Shown here: positions 44,598 through 58,693 of the stretch, piece by piece
Numbering within the stretch: position 1 is the stretch's first letter
How the letters are laid out: each line of letters opens with the position of its first letter
Assembly (NCBI GenBank): GCA_949317995.1
Contig: OX439044.1
Location: 24,314,733-24,378,732, forward strand
DNA from: Acholoe squamosa
Taxonomy: Eukaryota; Annelida; Polychaeta; Phyllodocida; Polynoidae
Length of the DNA: 64,000 nt
Direction: 5' to 3'
The notes under the pieces: generated by a model
Databases searched by the model: none
What the model was told of the DNA's origin: nothing
Seen by the model: only the letters and a program-made list of their open reading frames with translations
Program-made: the position numbers and the translations under genes

Positions 44598-46688
44598 AAA
44601 CGTCAAGAAAAAGAGCTCTGAATACTTTTTTTAAACTTTAAACTTGCCCTTTTCACTTTTATTCTAATTTCTACGTAAAACTACATGTTTCTTTGCCAAG
44701 TGGGTACAGCCGTGTTCTCTTTTTTTTTCAACGTTAAGAAATTCCAGTCCTAAGTATTCAGGTTAACTTACATGTTGTCAAAGGTCATGATACGCTTGTC
44801 CTGTTGGGCTTTGTAGGTAGGTGTCTTTCCTTCGCCTGCATCACAGTTGTAGGTCTGACACTCACACTCAGCATCTCCCTCAGCATTGATGACACACTTG
44901 TTGAAAGCAGGGCACACCTTCTTCTTGCACTTGTCTGAAAAGTAGCATGTTTTAAATCTTGAATGAAGGGATCTGGGTGTATTCCGTATAGCACTATTGA
45001 CAACTTGCTAGTTTTAGAACTTTTATATAGGTACTAAAATATACCGATGCATATACTTTGCATATTGAAGCTAACAAAATGAAGTGGTAGGGCACAAAAC
45101 AAGCTGATGGTGAATCCAAATATTCATGCAAAGCATAATTATCCTGAGAAAGGTTCTCATTTCCATATACTTCTTACAGTTCGTCTAAAAATAGATACCG
45201 GAGCCAGGTGGCTGTTGCTAAACCATTGGAAGTCACATCTGTTGGAGGTGTACTTCCAAAAACGGAAGGCACTCATCTTTGGTAGTCTCTTCTCTATTGC
45301 ATTACCAAATGGCACTTCCCAACAGAAGTGGTCCAGAAGTGGTCCAGAAGTGGTTACTAACAACCCCTCAACTGGAAGTTGCTTCCTACACTCTGTCGCA
45401 TAAGTATATAGTTGTGGGCAGTCTGGGAGGCACTCAGGTGTGACCACTTTTTGCAACACAGTTTGATATGTGGGAAAGTGACTACTTCTGAACTACAGTG
45501 TTGGAAGTGATACTGAGTGGTTAAGTAGAGGAGGGAAGTGGGAAGTGAGGTACCTACCCTGGAAAGCAACCACTCAATCTTTTCGCAACAGCCTCCAGGC
45601 AGCGCTACACTTGGCGCTACCCAGATCGTACTTCGACCGCGGGGGAGAGGGAGGGGGCGGACTTCACATAGGGATATCACATATGTGTGCCTGTATCAAT
45701 GGTGCATTTTGACCTAATCTTTCCCAGACAAGGCTTCACTTTAAATTGCCCCTAGGCAAGGGTCTACTTAAAAAACCTAAGCGAGGGTCCTTTCTGAACA
45801 AACTCTTTTCAAATCACAATCTTTCAAAGAATTTGCAATTTTTCAAAGATTTTCCTAAACTTTTGCCATCCTATAGAAATTTCCCGTAGTCTGTTGCCAA
45901 AAACACTGAAACTCTTCGAAATCTCCCTAATCAATGGTAACGATTTGGACGATCCCCATCCATAAATCCCTGCCAATAAAACGTTTCAAGAGTGTCCATT
46001 TGGAACTTCAATCGGTCGTTTTTTTTGAATGGCAGGCCATTATTTGTAAAGTTAAAAGTTACAACATAGTAGACCTATCATATCTAGATATCATATTTGA
46101 GCGCGCAAACTTCAGCTTACCAGTGCAGACTCCCATCTTCCTGTTGACCATCTGGGTGATGTCCTTGGGGGCACCGCAGTAAGTTCCCTTGCCACAGTGG
46201 CCATCAGTATCACAGACGTCACCCATTTTCTGTAAAACCCCGAAGGAAAATATCTTATCAGCTCTTGTAGTTTTAAACGTCTAGATTGATATGATTATCC
46301 TCTAATTTGGTAAGCCATTCATTTTCATAACCCAAGATCATTAAAACCAGTTTATATTCAAGAAAGCCTGTTGTGTTATGAGTGGGTGTGTGCCTATTTA
46401 AAGAATTGCATTTATACATTATGACATATGAAGAAGAAAGCGCAATATCTACTCCTATTTCCCGTCATAGGCCAAATTGCATATCGATATGATAAAGAAG
46501 GGACACTATACCCTGCCACAGGTGCATGCGCATGTGGAGTTTCCGTTCTGGATGGTGGAGAGGTCTCCGGGGCTGACGTTAGGCTTGGGACAGTTGCACA
46601 CGTCCCTAGGGCACTCCTCCAGGACGAGGTTAGCTGTCACGACAGCCATGGTCACAGCCACGGCTATCAGCCTCAGCATCATGGTCAT
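43640..46688 (-). CDS. Secreted 182-aa cysteine-rich protein (IGFBP-N/follistatin-like), four coding exons
   Basis: Minus-strand exons 46512-46688, 46121-46229, 44772-44934 and 43640-43739 join in phase with good splice sites. A signal peptide (MLRLIAVAVTMAVVTAN) precedes a Cys-rich part: EECPRDVCNCPKP, CACTCGR, GDVCDTDGHCGKGTYCG ending GVCT (exon 2), then KCKKKVCPAFNKCVINAEGD with ECECQTYNCD (exon 3), and a tail CQTVNLNCQL to SHEYGL. The spacing resembles an IGFBP N-terminal domain followed by a follistatin/EGF-like module, as in small invertebrate IGF-binding-like proteins; the fit is partial. Likely extracellular. The frame is clean. Other possibilities are a protease-inhibitor-like or defence peptide precursor. 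Confidence 0.75.
44033..44253. repeat. Tandem duplication, about 110-bp unit
   Basis: Two copies of a unit starting AGGGGCGTAGGAAAAGGGGG and ending CCAAGAACTCATAAAC (44033-44143 and 44142-44253), differing mainly in G/C run length. Lies in intron 3 of the cysteine-rich gene. Confidence 0.85.
44516..44597. repeat. (AT)n followed by (GT)n microsatellite
   Basis: About 30 AT units then about 11 GT units. ORFs through it are artefacts. Confidence 0.95.
45199..45605. mobile_element. Possible MITE with GCTGTTGC-containing ends
   Basis: The left block AGGTGGCTGTTGCTAAACC (45206) and right block CTTTTCGCAACAGCCTCC (45577) are inverted with mismatches. Inside, GTGGTCCAGAA is directly repeated and GAAGTG recurs. 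In intron 2 of the cysteine-rich gene. The ORFs of about 100 aa here have no domain. Confidence 0.4.
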
Positions 46689-46700
46689 ATCTTTATCTAA

Positions 46701-48019
46701 GGAGGAGAATAATCTTTGTGAGGCCTGTACAGTAGTACACTATCACCTTTGATTTACAAACAGAAAGGGATGAGGGGGGGGGGAGAGGGGAGAAGTGATC
46801 ATTTACTGAAAGATGTGAGGAATCATTTACATGTTAACAATAGTTTCCATTCGGGGAAAAAAAAAACCTTTTTGAAGTCCGAATCGTATTCATAAGTTAT
46901 TTAAAACGTAGTTTAGAAATAATAAAAAACAACATGTTTCCCCACTGTCTATTGAAAGGACATTTTTCTAACGTTCTATAATTTAAAAACAACAACAAAT
47001 AAACAACAAAACGGTTTTATTTCTAGGTTAAAAAAACTACGCAATTTACAAAACACAAATATATATGTTTATTCCCTGATGGGGTTATGCAAGATTCTCA
47101 ATATCGATTTTCTGTTTCAAGTTCTATGTAACTTCCCCTGTTAGAGTCTACTCAACCATTTCGGCAACACATGCTACATGTACTTTTTCACACGAATCCA
47201 ATGGACAGGAAATCTTTTGTTTTCAGTGAACAATAGACAACATATCATGGATATAAATGATTGACAGAGGATTCTTCAAGTAGGTTCGAGTATGCACACA
47301 TTTTAAGACATCTGCCAATTATTCCGGGATAGATATTGAATAGCCTAAACATTCGTATAGTCACAGGGGAAAATAAAGAAATTGTACATTTGTCTTTTGG
47401 TGTTTTTTTTTTCAATTTCGAAATTTTTAAACCGGGTATTACCAGAAACATCCCTCTGTACCTTTTTGACATAATACGTGATAAGCTCCACATTTTCAGT
47501 ATGAACTACTTGTATTTGGACATGAGGCATGTTGATTCTGTCCATTTTGGTGTAAATATTATCAACAAGGCATGATGAATTCTTCCTTGCACATCGGTTC
47601 TTAATGTGATCGTGATTGGATTTAGAGTAGTTTAGCACATAAAGATGATATCCCAATCTTCATGTCTAGATCTAAGAAGCTAGATTAACAGTACACACGT
47701 AGCCTTCCCTTCAAATCAGAAATGATAATTTCAGAGGTTATCGTTTTAAACCAAAGATCATGAACATACTGAAGCCGCAATGCTCATGCATTGTACTATA
47801 TATATACGACTCATTTTGCAATGTAGATCGCAAAAAAAATATTTTGTCCCTGTAATAACTTCTTGAGGCCACTGCTAAAACCTTTAAGGAGAGTGTATAA
47901 ACCTAATTAACTTACGCGCCACTTACCAGAAGGGTCTGAGATATCAGTGTACCCTACTTGTTTCCCATCATTGTAACCACAATCTGACTTGTTTTAAAAC
48001 TGATTTAGAAATCACTTAC
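46701..48019 (-). other. 5' intron of the cysteine-rich gene
   Basis: AT-rich, with a poly-G/A purine tract near 46770-46795. No other gene seen. Confidence 0.4.
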
Positions 48020-48235
48020 CTGTTTTAGCTTAGGTCAGTCTGAGGTATGGAGGTTTCTGCAGCAGCGTAGGAGAGACTAGGCGTGATGTAGATGCACTGA
48101 CCAAATGATGGAGGAGTACAGACAGGTGCAGCGTATGTAGGCAGTGGGTGCTCATCCAACAGGTGTCCCTGCTGACGTAGCATATTGACCATGCAGCCAC
48201 GGACCGCCACGTTTTAAGACTCCTGACCGCTACCT
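48020..48235 (-). other. 5' untranslated exon of the cysteine-rich gene
   Basis: On the minus strand the segment ends CTAAAACAG followed by the strong donor GTAAGTGA at 48019, and a matching acceptor (CTCCTTAG) lies at about 46700, eleven bases before the start codon of the cysteine-rich gene. The upstream limit is a guess. A second possible donor (CTTCTG then GTAAGTGG, near 47926) could mark an alternative UTR exon. Confidence 0.4.
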
Positions 48236-49591
48236 ATTGATCAATTATTGACTTATTGCTGTCCATCCAGTGGCCTCTGACCCAGTACAGGCAACGGGGA
48301 ACTCAACCGAATGATAGAAAAGTTTATTCCTTTCCAAAAAGTTGAACCACCGAAAGTTTGAACCAGGTATATTTCATAGATCTACTATATCATTTTTGAA
48401 ATCTATCAAACTTTTTATATTCATTGAAACGAATGGCATGGATGCCATATAAGACGGTCAGGCATGGATCACTCCCTCTCAAGGACTAGTATTGCCAGAC
48501 CCACCTTTAGAAATAGGCAATGTTTGACAATGGAGCGAGGCCCTAGCTATGCCAAACTTTTCAGTCTTGTTCAAATTTTGACCCAGGTGCGTCTTAATAT
48601 AGGTCTGGAATGAACCCATGCATAGTGCGCTTTTCAACTATAGAGCGCAACGTAGTCATTTACTTTAACTGAAGTTGTGTCCTATATGCAGAGGGTGATG
48701 TCTATACGTGTTGTGGCTTAGTTTCTACCATTGAGGAAGAATTTTGGACCCGGGGCTCTATCAGTCTATGTCACTTGGCCCCCTCCCCTCCACATAAGCA
48801 GCAAGGTTGAAACTAGTAAGTGTACGGGTCTGTCCCGACAGTGTACATTCCTGTGCATGCCCGGCTAGCAAAACTGTGGTCTGCATGCTGGTGGGCAATT
48901 AAAAAATACTTGCGGAAGTAACTAATAACAAATTCAGGGGGGTGAAATACCAAAACCCATTTAGGCTGAAGTGCACTGAACAGCTTTGTAAAGATTTGTT
49001 AATAACATCTTTACATTACGTAAAAGTTATTCAAATGGTCAATTAGTAACAATTTAACACTTGATCTTGATTTGGTTAGGTGTCATAGGTTATTTCATGT
49101 GAAATAACCTACGTCGGGGGGAACAAGGCTATCTTTTATATGCATTTCAAATTGAAATGACCCTTTAGGGACGGCAAAACATTGAAATAAGTCTATTTCG
49201 CAAAGAAACAAAGTTTATGGGTCGCAACCCTGAAGGCAACATACCATGCCTAGTTAAAATAACGTTTAAGAATGATGTTCTTTACAGTGGTAGTTATTGT
49301 ATGGGAAGTAAGGTGTAGCATAAGAGTTAGAAAATCTTGTACTTTTATCAGATTGTTTATTATGAAATCTTACAGAAATGTATCACATGTCAGTAATTGT
49401 TAAGCAAACACATTGCAGCTCGTACATGAGCCATCTAGAATCATTGCTACGTTCTATTGCTGTTATTAAGAATCTCTTATGACCCAGTACTTTTTTCCCA
49501 ATGGAAACTAGACAGTAAGTACATTTAAAATTTTAATGCCATTTGTAAATTGGTTTTATGTCAATATGCGACACATGGAAATTGGAAATAG

Positions 49592-49665
<74 letters not shown>

Positions 49666-51483
49666 CTTTACAGCTCAATAGTTTTGCTAATATGTGACAA
49701 CTCTGTATCGAGGCTCTGTATACATCGATCTGACAGAGCTGGGGCAAAATGCAGCTGTATTTAGGATATTTTGTGCAGCCTAGTGACCCCATTGTGGTAT
49801 GACAGACATATGAAGAGAGTACATTATAAGCATACTGGTAACACCATTCTTTGGTATATATACATATATAATACATCTGGAGTTTGCTATCAACGTCCAT
49901 TCAGATCACAGATGTCGCTGGAAGTGAAAGACAACTAGTTCCTCTATAAAATCCCAAGTTTGATTTCAGCAGTCAGTTTAATAAAGGTGTAATTAGCTCT
50001 ATACAATGTGCAAAATTACCCACATGTCACTTGTGGACAGAGAGCCATGGACGGTTGGTGTGGCATTTGAAAGAAGTATAAAAAAGAGCATTAGTATGAA
50101 AGGGTTCTACATAAAACATCAGGTTTATTCTAATGACAATCTTTTTCTTTCGAATCGACAAGACACAACCTTCACAATATCGAGTGAGCAATAAATAAAG
50201 ATACGACAAGTTACTACTGAGGACAGTATGAATACATAAAAATAGAACGTCTACAGTGAAATCATTTCCAGTGCAGTGTGGTCATATCACAAAAATTATT
50301 CTTAAGAACAAGGACTACCGGTAGTCACTTACATAACATATTCTAATGCTACAAGGCTACTTACAATAAAAAGTAAAATAATCGTTGTTGATGCCATCCT
50401 CGCATCAAAAAGACCATACTTTATTGCATATAAAATTTTACTTCGTTTATTCAATGAATAAAATGTATTATCACAATCATAGCCATATCACAACCATGTA
50501 TCACATGCCACAAAAGTGGCCGCTCAATAAAATATAATAATAAGCATCCACACCATAAGGTTGTGGGTTTGTTTGTTCTTTCTTTTTTTCTAGATTCTGG
50601 CATAATAAAACAAAGAGTAATCCGGGAGTCACTTTCTCAGTTATAAGCTGTGATGATAGGATTACAAACTTTATTCCATTTAATATTGATATAACTAAGA
50701 AATCCACCATAGGATACCTACTAACAGGTTATCATTGGCCAGTACTTAATGCTCAGACTTAATGCTTATATAGGATGACCTCACAGGACATGGATGATAA
50801 CAAATGGTAACAATCATGATATATGTACAATGCGCTCATGGTTTGTAAACCTTCAGCTGTCCAACACCAAACTGTGTACGAGCCACAGCAAATAAGTCAT
50901 GCCTCATGTCGAAAGATGGAATTACGTGTATTAATGTTCCTTCCTACCGTGCGAAAGTGGTGACCAGTAGTGTGTGTTAGGTTCCTTCAAACAAGCCACA
51001 TAAAGTTCAGAGCGGAGAGCTATAACATAGAGTTTAATCTATTTACATTCAGAGAGGTTATAACATCACTTTCTTTCAACTCTACTAAACTGATTGATAT
51101 GCACGAGATTCCATTAGTAATTTTATCCATAAAACATACATCATTGCAATGGAAAGACAGAATCATGTCGTGATTGGTCATCTTGAAGTGCTGTAGATAT
51201 CGACATTCAATTTTCGCTTTTTGACTTCCCTTCTTGCAAAGTTCTTGGTATTGCATTAATCTCAGTAGCCGCTGCAACTCTACTTAGTCCCATTTATCAA
51301 TGTCCAACAAAGATGCCATATGGTCATTTGTGGGGCACGGTAATCTTTGCCGTCGATATATAAAATGTGAATACTGTGCACTGCCTACACAAGTGACAAG
51401 ATTGAATGTTCGTCCTGATGCACTGCGGTGTTTGTGGCCCACCTTCCTCAGTACTGCTGTTAGTTATAGGAGATGTGCACCCA
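48236..51483. other. Intergenic between two minus-strand genes
   Basis: Contains a decayed GTAATCTCCCGCG-type relic near 48590-48670 (GGTGCGTCTTAATATAGG), the (AT)n tract at 49593-49661, and TTTATT words near 50420 and 50670 that could be poly(A) signals of the lamin-tail gene. No convincing exon. Confidence 0.4.
49593..49661. repeat. (AT)n microsatellite
   Basis: About 34 AT units; the Tyr-Ile ORFs on both strands are artefacts. Confidence 0.95.
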
Positions 51484-51642
51484 TCACCAGGCAGAGAAGA
51501 GGGGTGGGCGGGGCATGGGTGGCAGGAAGTCCTCGTGGTGCTGACTGGCTATCTGGTCCAGTCCGGCAGCAAACCGGTCCCGCGGCTTCTGGAAGGAGCT
51601 GGGAGGCCGACTGGTGGTCGTCTCACCGGGTACGGACACCTC
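51484..51642 (-). CDS. Candidate distal terminal exon of the LMNTD1-type gene
   Basis: After the acceptor TATTCACTTCAG, 53 codons stay open with strong codon-like composition: EVSVPGETTTSRPPSSFQKP, then FAAGLDQIASQHHEDFLPPM, ending PLFSAW and a stop. It is in phase 0, so it could follow the 55357-55457 exon directly, or the 53672-53782 exon if a GT donor at 53677 (TTTTCT then GTATAG) is used. It could also belong to an unseen minus-strand gene. No CaaX. Confidence 0.5.
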   Translation of the reverse strand, partial: EVSVPGETTTSRPPSSFQKPRDRFAAGLDQIASQHHEDFLPPMPRPPLFSAW

Positions 51643-54600
51643 CTGAAGTGAATAGAACAAGGAGGCTGTACTACATAGAAACTACTGCGTATACAGGGCA
51701 TGATACATCAATGTAATGCTGTTCAGTAGACTCATTGGTGCATCATGGCGACTAAAAATCACGGCATCAATAGATATGCGGCCCTTAAAGGCTGAAAATA
51801 TCAACTGTTTCGGCCTATGGATGTGTGCTCAGAGCTGAGGTACTTATGAAAGAAATGATAACTATGGCTTTCCCAATCAGACATACTGCCCGTTTTAAAG
51901 GATTATTCTATGGAATAAGGAGAAAATGACATTAATTGCTTAAATTTTTGGTATTTCACAAATATTGATATGGATCTACATTGTTCAATAGCATCAACAA
52001 ATTCCCTCTATATATTCAGGGAATGAGTATTCAGGTAGATAATAATTTATTTTGACTAGGGATGCAGGAAAGCTAAAGAGTAGTCTTACGCTTAATAGTA
52101 AAAGACTGATCACTTTGTTGAAATAATTTTATCTAGATTACCCAGAACAGGAATGAACCTTAATACATGAATAAAGAGGGAGTGTCTTCATCAGAAACAA
52201 GAAGTGTATACTAGTTTGTCTTTCAGTATGCCACTAGAAACATTTGTGCTAATGGTGTCAAAAGTGAAAATTGTAAATATCTGATAAGCTACGGTAAGTA
52301 GATTTGACAAAACCATCTTTGATATTAAAAAAAAAAGGTTTATTCTATAGAAATATGATTTAATCAATATATTGGTCCAGATATCCTCTCCTGAATCAAG
52401 AGTCAAAATTCAAGATTTATCTATATATGAAAACTGCTAAAACACATTGCAAGCGTTATATTGCAAAAAGGCAAGCACATATTTACACAAAATTAAATGT
52501 CTTGATAAAAATTGGCACACCAAAATGCTCATGACACACCGTTTCTAGACAGTATCATCCAATTTCGTCAACTATCAAAAAGTAAAGGTCAGCAAATTTA
52601 TTTGCATTTGACGGAAGATGTGCTTAAGAGTTAATCTTAACTCCTATTATTGTTCTTTTTTTTTTGTTTTATCTTTCTGTTTTTGTCACAAGGAAAGGAA
52701 TGAAGTGATCCGACAGCTTGATATTTCTTGTTTCATATTTTAACGTCTTTCTTACTTTAATTCCTTACGTCCGATCCTGGATCATATCATAGTATCTCGC
52801 GCATAATGCACATAATGGACAAGGCTGGACCCCTGGTTCTCCTTATATGGTGTTCCCATACTCAGGGTGCGCCTTATAGGGTTTCATACTATGCAGCAGT
52901 ACTAAACTGGCCAAAAGATCACCCCAGGGGCGGCTTTTAGGTCTGGTATGAACTCAGGGCGTGCCTTATACATGTGTTGCACCTTATACGCAAGGTACTA
53001 TGGTAATAGATAAACTGAGTAATTACAGTTCAAATTGTGCAATTTGTGCCATTAACTAATAATAGCTTCCCTGCCCAGCCAGTGCATGCTGTAAACAATA
53101 TGGCTAACTTACACTCCTGGAAAGTTGTGAACACAACAACTGGTGACCTGTATCTTAGATATATCTATGAATAATCCTAAAATAAGATTCACGATTTGAT
53201 TTATTAAAATCGTTCTCTGACATTCATTTGCTTTTGTAGCATGCATAGAAGTGCTGATAGTCTTTTGAGATGATAGGATCCATATGTGATCTGTTGCTAG
53301 GATTCAAGCTTTACAAGGGATGACATACGCACCTCACTGGTCATAGGGCACTAATATAGCACGAAAACGCACCACCTTCCAACCAAATACATGTAACATT
53401 CTATAGCAGGGATTAGATAAGTTAAAAAGTGTTACAACACCAATGCGACCCAGAAAGATTACATAATTTACAATACATAGGACGACAGTTATGTGAATTC
53501 TGTATTAATAAACAACAGCATTGGGCCAACCACCACAGTAAAAGTAAAGTAGAATTGGGAAAAGGTATGGGTCGGAGGTTGGGGATTGGGACCAGGGTGA
53601 TGATAATAGAAGAGAAGTAGAGCCAGAGGGTTGTTAGGGGTGATTTAAAAACTGAACTAAAAGAGACAGACCTATACAGAAAACTTGACGAGAGATGTGG
53701 ACCGAGCGTCCAGGGCGCGTGCATAGTCTTGTTGTTTGGGACCCAAGAAGGGAGAGGGTTGGCCGTAACGGATTTGCCCCGACTGTAAAAACAACAAAAA
53801 CACAGTGACGGTGAGAACGGTAACGTCACAGCAACCACCCAAAAGGTACCAAACACTCCATGTACGCACCGACTTCAGGCGCATTCTCCAATACTTTAAA
53901 CTTTAAGAAACTTAATGCCTGATAAGTACTGGCAGCAAACAGTGCTGTACTGTTACATCGCACTGACCTGATGTCATTGATACACAATCAAAGAGTCAGT
54001 ATGGTGCACCAATGCAGCCCGCAAACTACCCACTAGCACTTTTATTCTTTTACCTATCTGTTTTGTGCATTATGATAACGAATGTACGTGCAACATGAGC
54101 CTGAGGCATAAGTCAGCCGCCAAAGGGTTACATCTTTACACTACTGGGGTCACCAACCACAGTGTATTATCTTTCTCTTATGGGTGGACGTTGTAGGATA
54201 ACATTAGGTATTATACATTGAGACAATGGCCCCAGTTATGAATAGGACGCATTTGTTCAGACGACATGAATGCCAATAATATTCACAGAATTTCTTTGCA
54301 GACTGTCCGCAAAATTCAGACTACTAGTATAGCTATTCCCAATGAACGGCCTTGCTATTTTAGCAATGCTCAGAATCAATATCTGAATGATTGAGGTGGC
54401 ACACATATCTATTACATGCACACGTATATTGAGTCATTTCTGAAGGACTTTTTCACAAACCCCACCCATAGCAAGACTACAAAACTAAGAGGACTGGGTA
54501 AATATTTATGGATATGCAAGAGTCGATGCGTTGGGAGTGAACACTTGTTTAGTAATTCAGTATTGTTATTGCACATTATATGTATATATGTTCAGTGTCT

Positions 54601-57600
54601 CACTGACACGATTCTAATCCTGACCACCCAAGTCTGAACTCAGCGACGCCCCTAACGACGAACAAAAGCAACAAATCAGGGTAGGCTCACAACTGTGCAC
54701 AGATGCCACTCCCTTGTTTCTCAAAAATCAGTAAATCTTATGTTTCAGGTCGAGTACTGGAGAAAAGTAACAGGTTATAGAAATTTCCACAAAAAAATGC
54801 AAGGAAAGGCGGCATCTTTGCATCAAAATGAGTTTGTTTTTCTCTTTTTTTTTTCTTTTTTTTTAAATCTCATTTTACATACGTTTCTGATGAATATCAA
54901 TCAATTTACAAAGTATTACCGAGTGAGATATATTCATATTTCACTGCTCAATGTTATCTATGTAATGAGTATTCTTGTTCTTCATTTGTGTATATAGAAA
55001 ATTACCCTTCTCTTAAAATCTGTGAAGCAAGTTCAACTAAGTTCTGAACACCAATCAATTTTTGCCTAATTTCTTAAAAACAAACAAACAAAAAACAGCT
55101 ATTAAATAATATATAACTCTTTATACTCATGGAATAATGATAGAGCAAAGTACACAATTAAACGGTGTGTCATGCATTTTATCACTTTTCGAGTGGGAAA
55201 TGAAGTATCAAATCTAACCCATTTTTAATCCATATGTTTCTACATGTGAACAGATAAAAAAACAAACTGTGATGAAACATAGAAGCTATGAAACTGGGTT
55301 TGTTCTACTGAGGATTGGTTCAAGATCTTCCTAAATCGGAGGTTGTGCACACATACCTTCTTGTTGGCAATGTTACCACTACCCTTAATAGTTCCACTGT
55401 AGTTCTTCAGGGCTGCACTGCCCATCCTCTGTCCTGCCGCTCCAGCATACGGAGCACCTGAAATCAGATCACCATACCTCATTATCACATACCGTAATCT
55501 CCCGCGTAGAAGACGCGTTGCGCGTATAAGACGCACCCCAAACTCAGCACATGCATTTTCGCGTATAAGACGCACATTTTAATGCTGATATTTGTAAGAT
55601 AAGTACATTTCTATAGTAAAAGTACCCCTCGTATAAGACGCACCCGCAACTTGGGAGAAAGCTATAAGACGCCCCAGCATTTTGTTTGGCCTAGAGGATG
55701 CGTCTTATACGCCGGAGATTACAGTAGTTTAGACTATGAATTCATGGATCACACTTTATATAGTCTAATGACAATGGTCTTATGATACAATATATATCAG
55801 CTGCCCCCTTATAATGATAATTAATATGAAACACTATACGGCACATGGCTACTGTATTATTGACCAATGGGAAGCATCCCTGGCATTTACTGCGGAGACG
55901 GGGGCTGAAGGTGTTAGTCATAGTGCAGTCGGGGTCTAATGGCGGCCTCCATAGCCTAATGTGCTAATGCCCTATAGTCTTGGTGAATACAAGAAGCAAA
56001 GACATAACGTATATTTCTGATTGGACATTCGATCAGCTATGTTGTAGAATACACATAACATATATGATAGTTCTGCTTACCTGGGACAGGGTCTGGCTTG
56101 TTGGTCTGTGACCGGCTCTGGCGGTTCATGCTGCTGTTATCATTGCCGTAGGTAAGGGAGCGCGGCTGGGCTGAGTTGGGATGGCTGCTTGAGGGAGGGT
56201 TATTGCCGTGAGGGTGTTTCTGTGCACTTAGGGACGGTGGCTGTTCCTTTTCCCTCCTAAGGTACACAGGCTCAGCCCGGGGACCATTAACATCCAGGTT
56301 CAATTCGCTCAACTCCTCTTGGGTCTTCATATTGACTGTAAGTAGGTAATCAGAAGGACGCCTTAAGTTTAATATGTATCCCTAATATTCTCCTGCTGTG
56401 GTAACTCCTCTTGTGTGGTGACTAATACTACAAAGGATGACCTCCTCGTTTGGTTTCTTATAAACCCTCTACTATTCCTATGAGGCGCACTGAACCTTGT
56501 CCAATTGTATATTGCTTGTCCACTGTGGGTATTGCCAACAGGCCAAAGCCAATTCCTTGGGTTGCTTTATCACCAATGTTAAGCCTCAGCCTATGCCAGT
56601 AGTCAAAGCAAAGTAGGACAAATCTTGGCAATAAAACCTCACCACCAATAAAATATCCTTTTAGAAATAAATCCGAGTAAAAGAACACACCAGCTCTTGT
56701 TGAACCAATAAGGTTTAAATCCAATAAGGGAACCAATTTCAAGAGGGAATCTCCACAAATTAGAGGAACCAATAGAGCCTCTCACTACCAAGCAGTAGTT
56801 TCACAATGACTAGAGGTAGTGCCGCCTATACACACTTGGGCTTGTATTATCACCCTGAATAGTTTCCAGGTGGGAGGCGGCCAGCAATGAGTATATGGTA
56901 GTGAGATATGAGTGAGTTAAAGTAGCGGGTGGGTGGCTTGAGGCCTGCAGGGACTCATACCTGGTTGTTTTCTTACTTAGCTGGGGCTACCTTTAGACCA
57001 AATAGACCACAGCTACCTACATTGATCCTGTTATGCATGGCCTATGGTCGCCATGGTGGCCACTCCCTAGTTCAGCCGCGTCCCACAGGAGGTCGCTGCC
57101 ACATACAGGCACTTCTCAAACACAATATTAACTAAGTACTTAATGGTGTGGACCACAAAGCTGCATCTAGCTCTGAGTGTGGACATTATACGGAAGGAGA
57201 CTCCTTCAACTGAATACAGACTGTTTTGCCACTGTTTATGCCACAGCTCAGAGAAAATCTAGATAGAAAAGGCAGTGCCTAATAATTGCTTGTTTGGGAG
57301 CTGTTCACACATGTATTGACAAAGAAGTCTTTGTAAAGAACAGCTGTACATTACCTATGATAAGTTAATAAACCTCCACTTAAAGGGGATATGTATGGGA
57401 CTACTACCAGTACTTCAATTCTTTATCATTTAATACCACCGATATGCTACACTAATGGACCCGCCTAAAGGACCTCTCCAGACCTTCCAACGTTCACTTA
57501 GGTGAGCTAAATGCATACGATACCAAAGATATTTTCATCGTATTATGCAATGCTTCATAGATATATGGGTGCTTTTTACTTTATAGTTTAATACGACTGA

Positions 57601-58658
57601 TCTGCACGACCAGGCACGGTAGTACTGGAGTAGTATACTTAATCCCATTATCTAACATTTAATCCACAAGAATGGAGTCCCAGGATTGAGTCTACTCTTG
57701 CACTACCTTTGGAGTCACCAAATATAAATGTCTGTTACGCAATTTCTGAATCATATAGTTTACCACTACGGATGGTACTACATAATCTAAATACATGTTG
57801 TATGACATGAAAGTATTGTGACTACCCCGCTAACTGCCATGGATCCGTCATGGGCGACCTCACAAATTTAGCATTACACAATTGCGAATCGCTAGTTATT
57901 TCTTATCTTGTCATAGGTGTGGCTATAATTCTTACCTCTGTAACCTTATAGGGTTTAGTTGTTGATCAAGAGGGACTGCCTTGTGTATCTACTACTAACG
58001 GTAGCAGGCTCCACTATTATAATAAGTCTCACATGTGGTGTTAGCGTCTTAAAGCAAATTTAAACCTCATAGGCACGCTTTCACACCCTCTCCATCATGG
58101 CGCTTTATCGTGTCGCATATTGGTGTTGCTAACATAGCACTCTTTAGAGTATAGTGATTTTGATATATTTAGTCATTGGAGTGTGCCATTCTAAATCATT
58201 GTGTTGAATCAATGTGGTTTTGGTTTGTGTTGATAATAGATCAATTCTAGTGCATCTTTCGCGCTGGATCTTGAAGTATCTAGTCCCCTCCCTTCTCGGT
58301 ATGTCACATTTTTTCAAGAGGATTTTGTCTAAAATGGTACATATTGGGGTTGGGTGTAATCTACTTTTTATTTTCTATAATTCGGTCATGAAATAATTCT
58401 ACTTACGTGTGTTGTCTTTGGTCATATTTAAAGACAGCTGGTCAAAGGCGTCTCTGCTGAACCGGTGGGCGGCAGTGGTCCATGCAACAGCCTGAAAAAA
58501 AGACAGATATGCATCCACTAAATTAAAACCCCAAAATTTGGCAAGTACAGTGAAAAGGGAAGTAGATACACAGCTACCACTCCTTGGTCAACAAAAAAGC
58601 AGGAAATCAACTAATTTTGGCTTTAATGGTTTCTGCAGAGATGATTTTACTGATAAAT

Positions 58659-58693
<35 letters not shown>

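Noticed and set aside
44377-44634. ORFs through Tyr-Ile and Cys-Val repeats
   Set aside because: Translations of an (AT)n(GT)n microsatellite.
45157-45680. Three overlapping ORFs of about 100 aa on both strands
   Set aside because: They lie in a possible MITE with direct repeats, inside an intron, with no domain.
49556-49900. 114-aa minus-strand ORF with Tyr-Ile repeats
   Set aside because: Created by the (AT)n tract at 49593-49661.
54128-54150. Possible CaaX-encoding end for the LMNTD1-type gene
   Set aside because: The minus-strand reading gives SVKM before a stop but no cysteine, and no acceptor precedes it.
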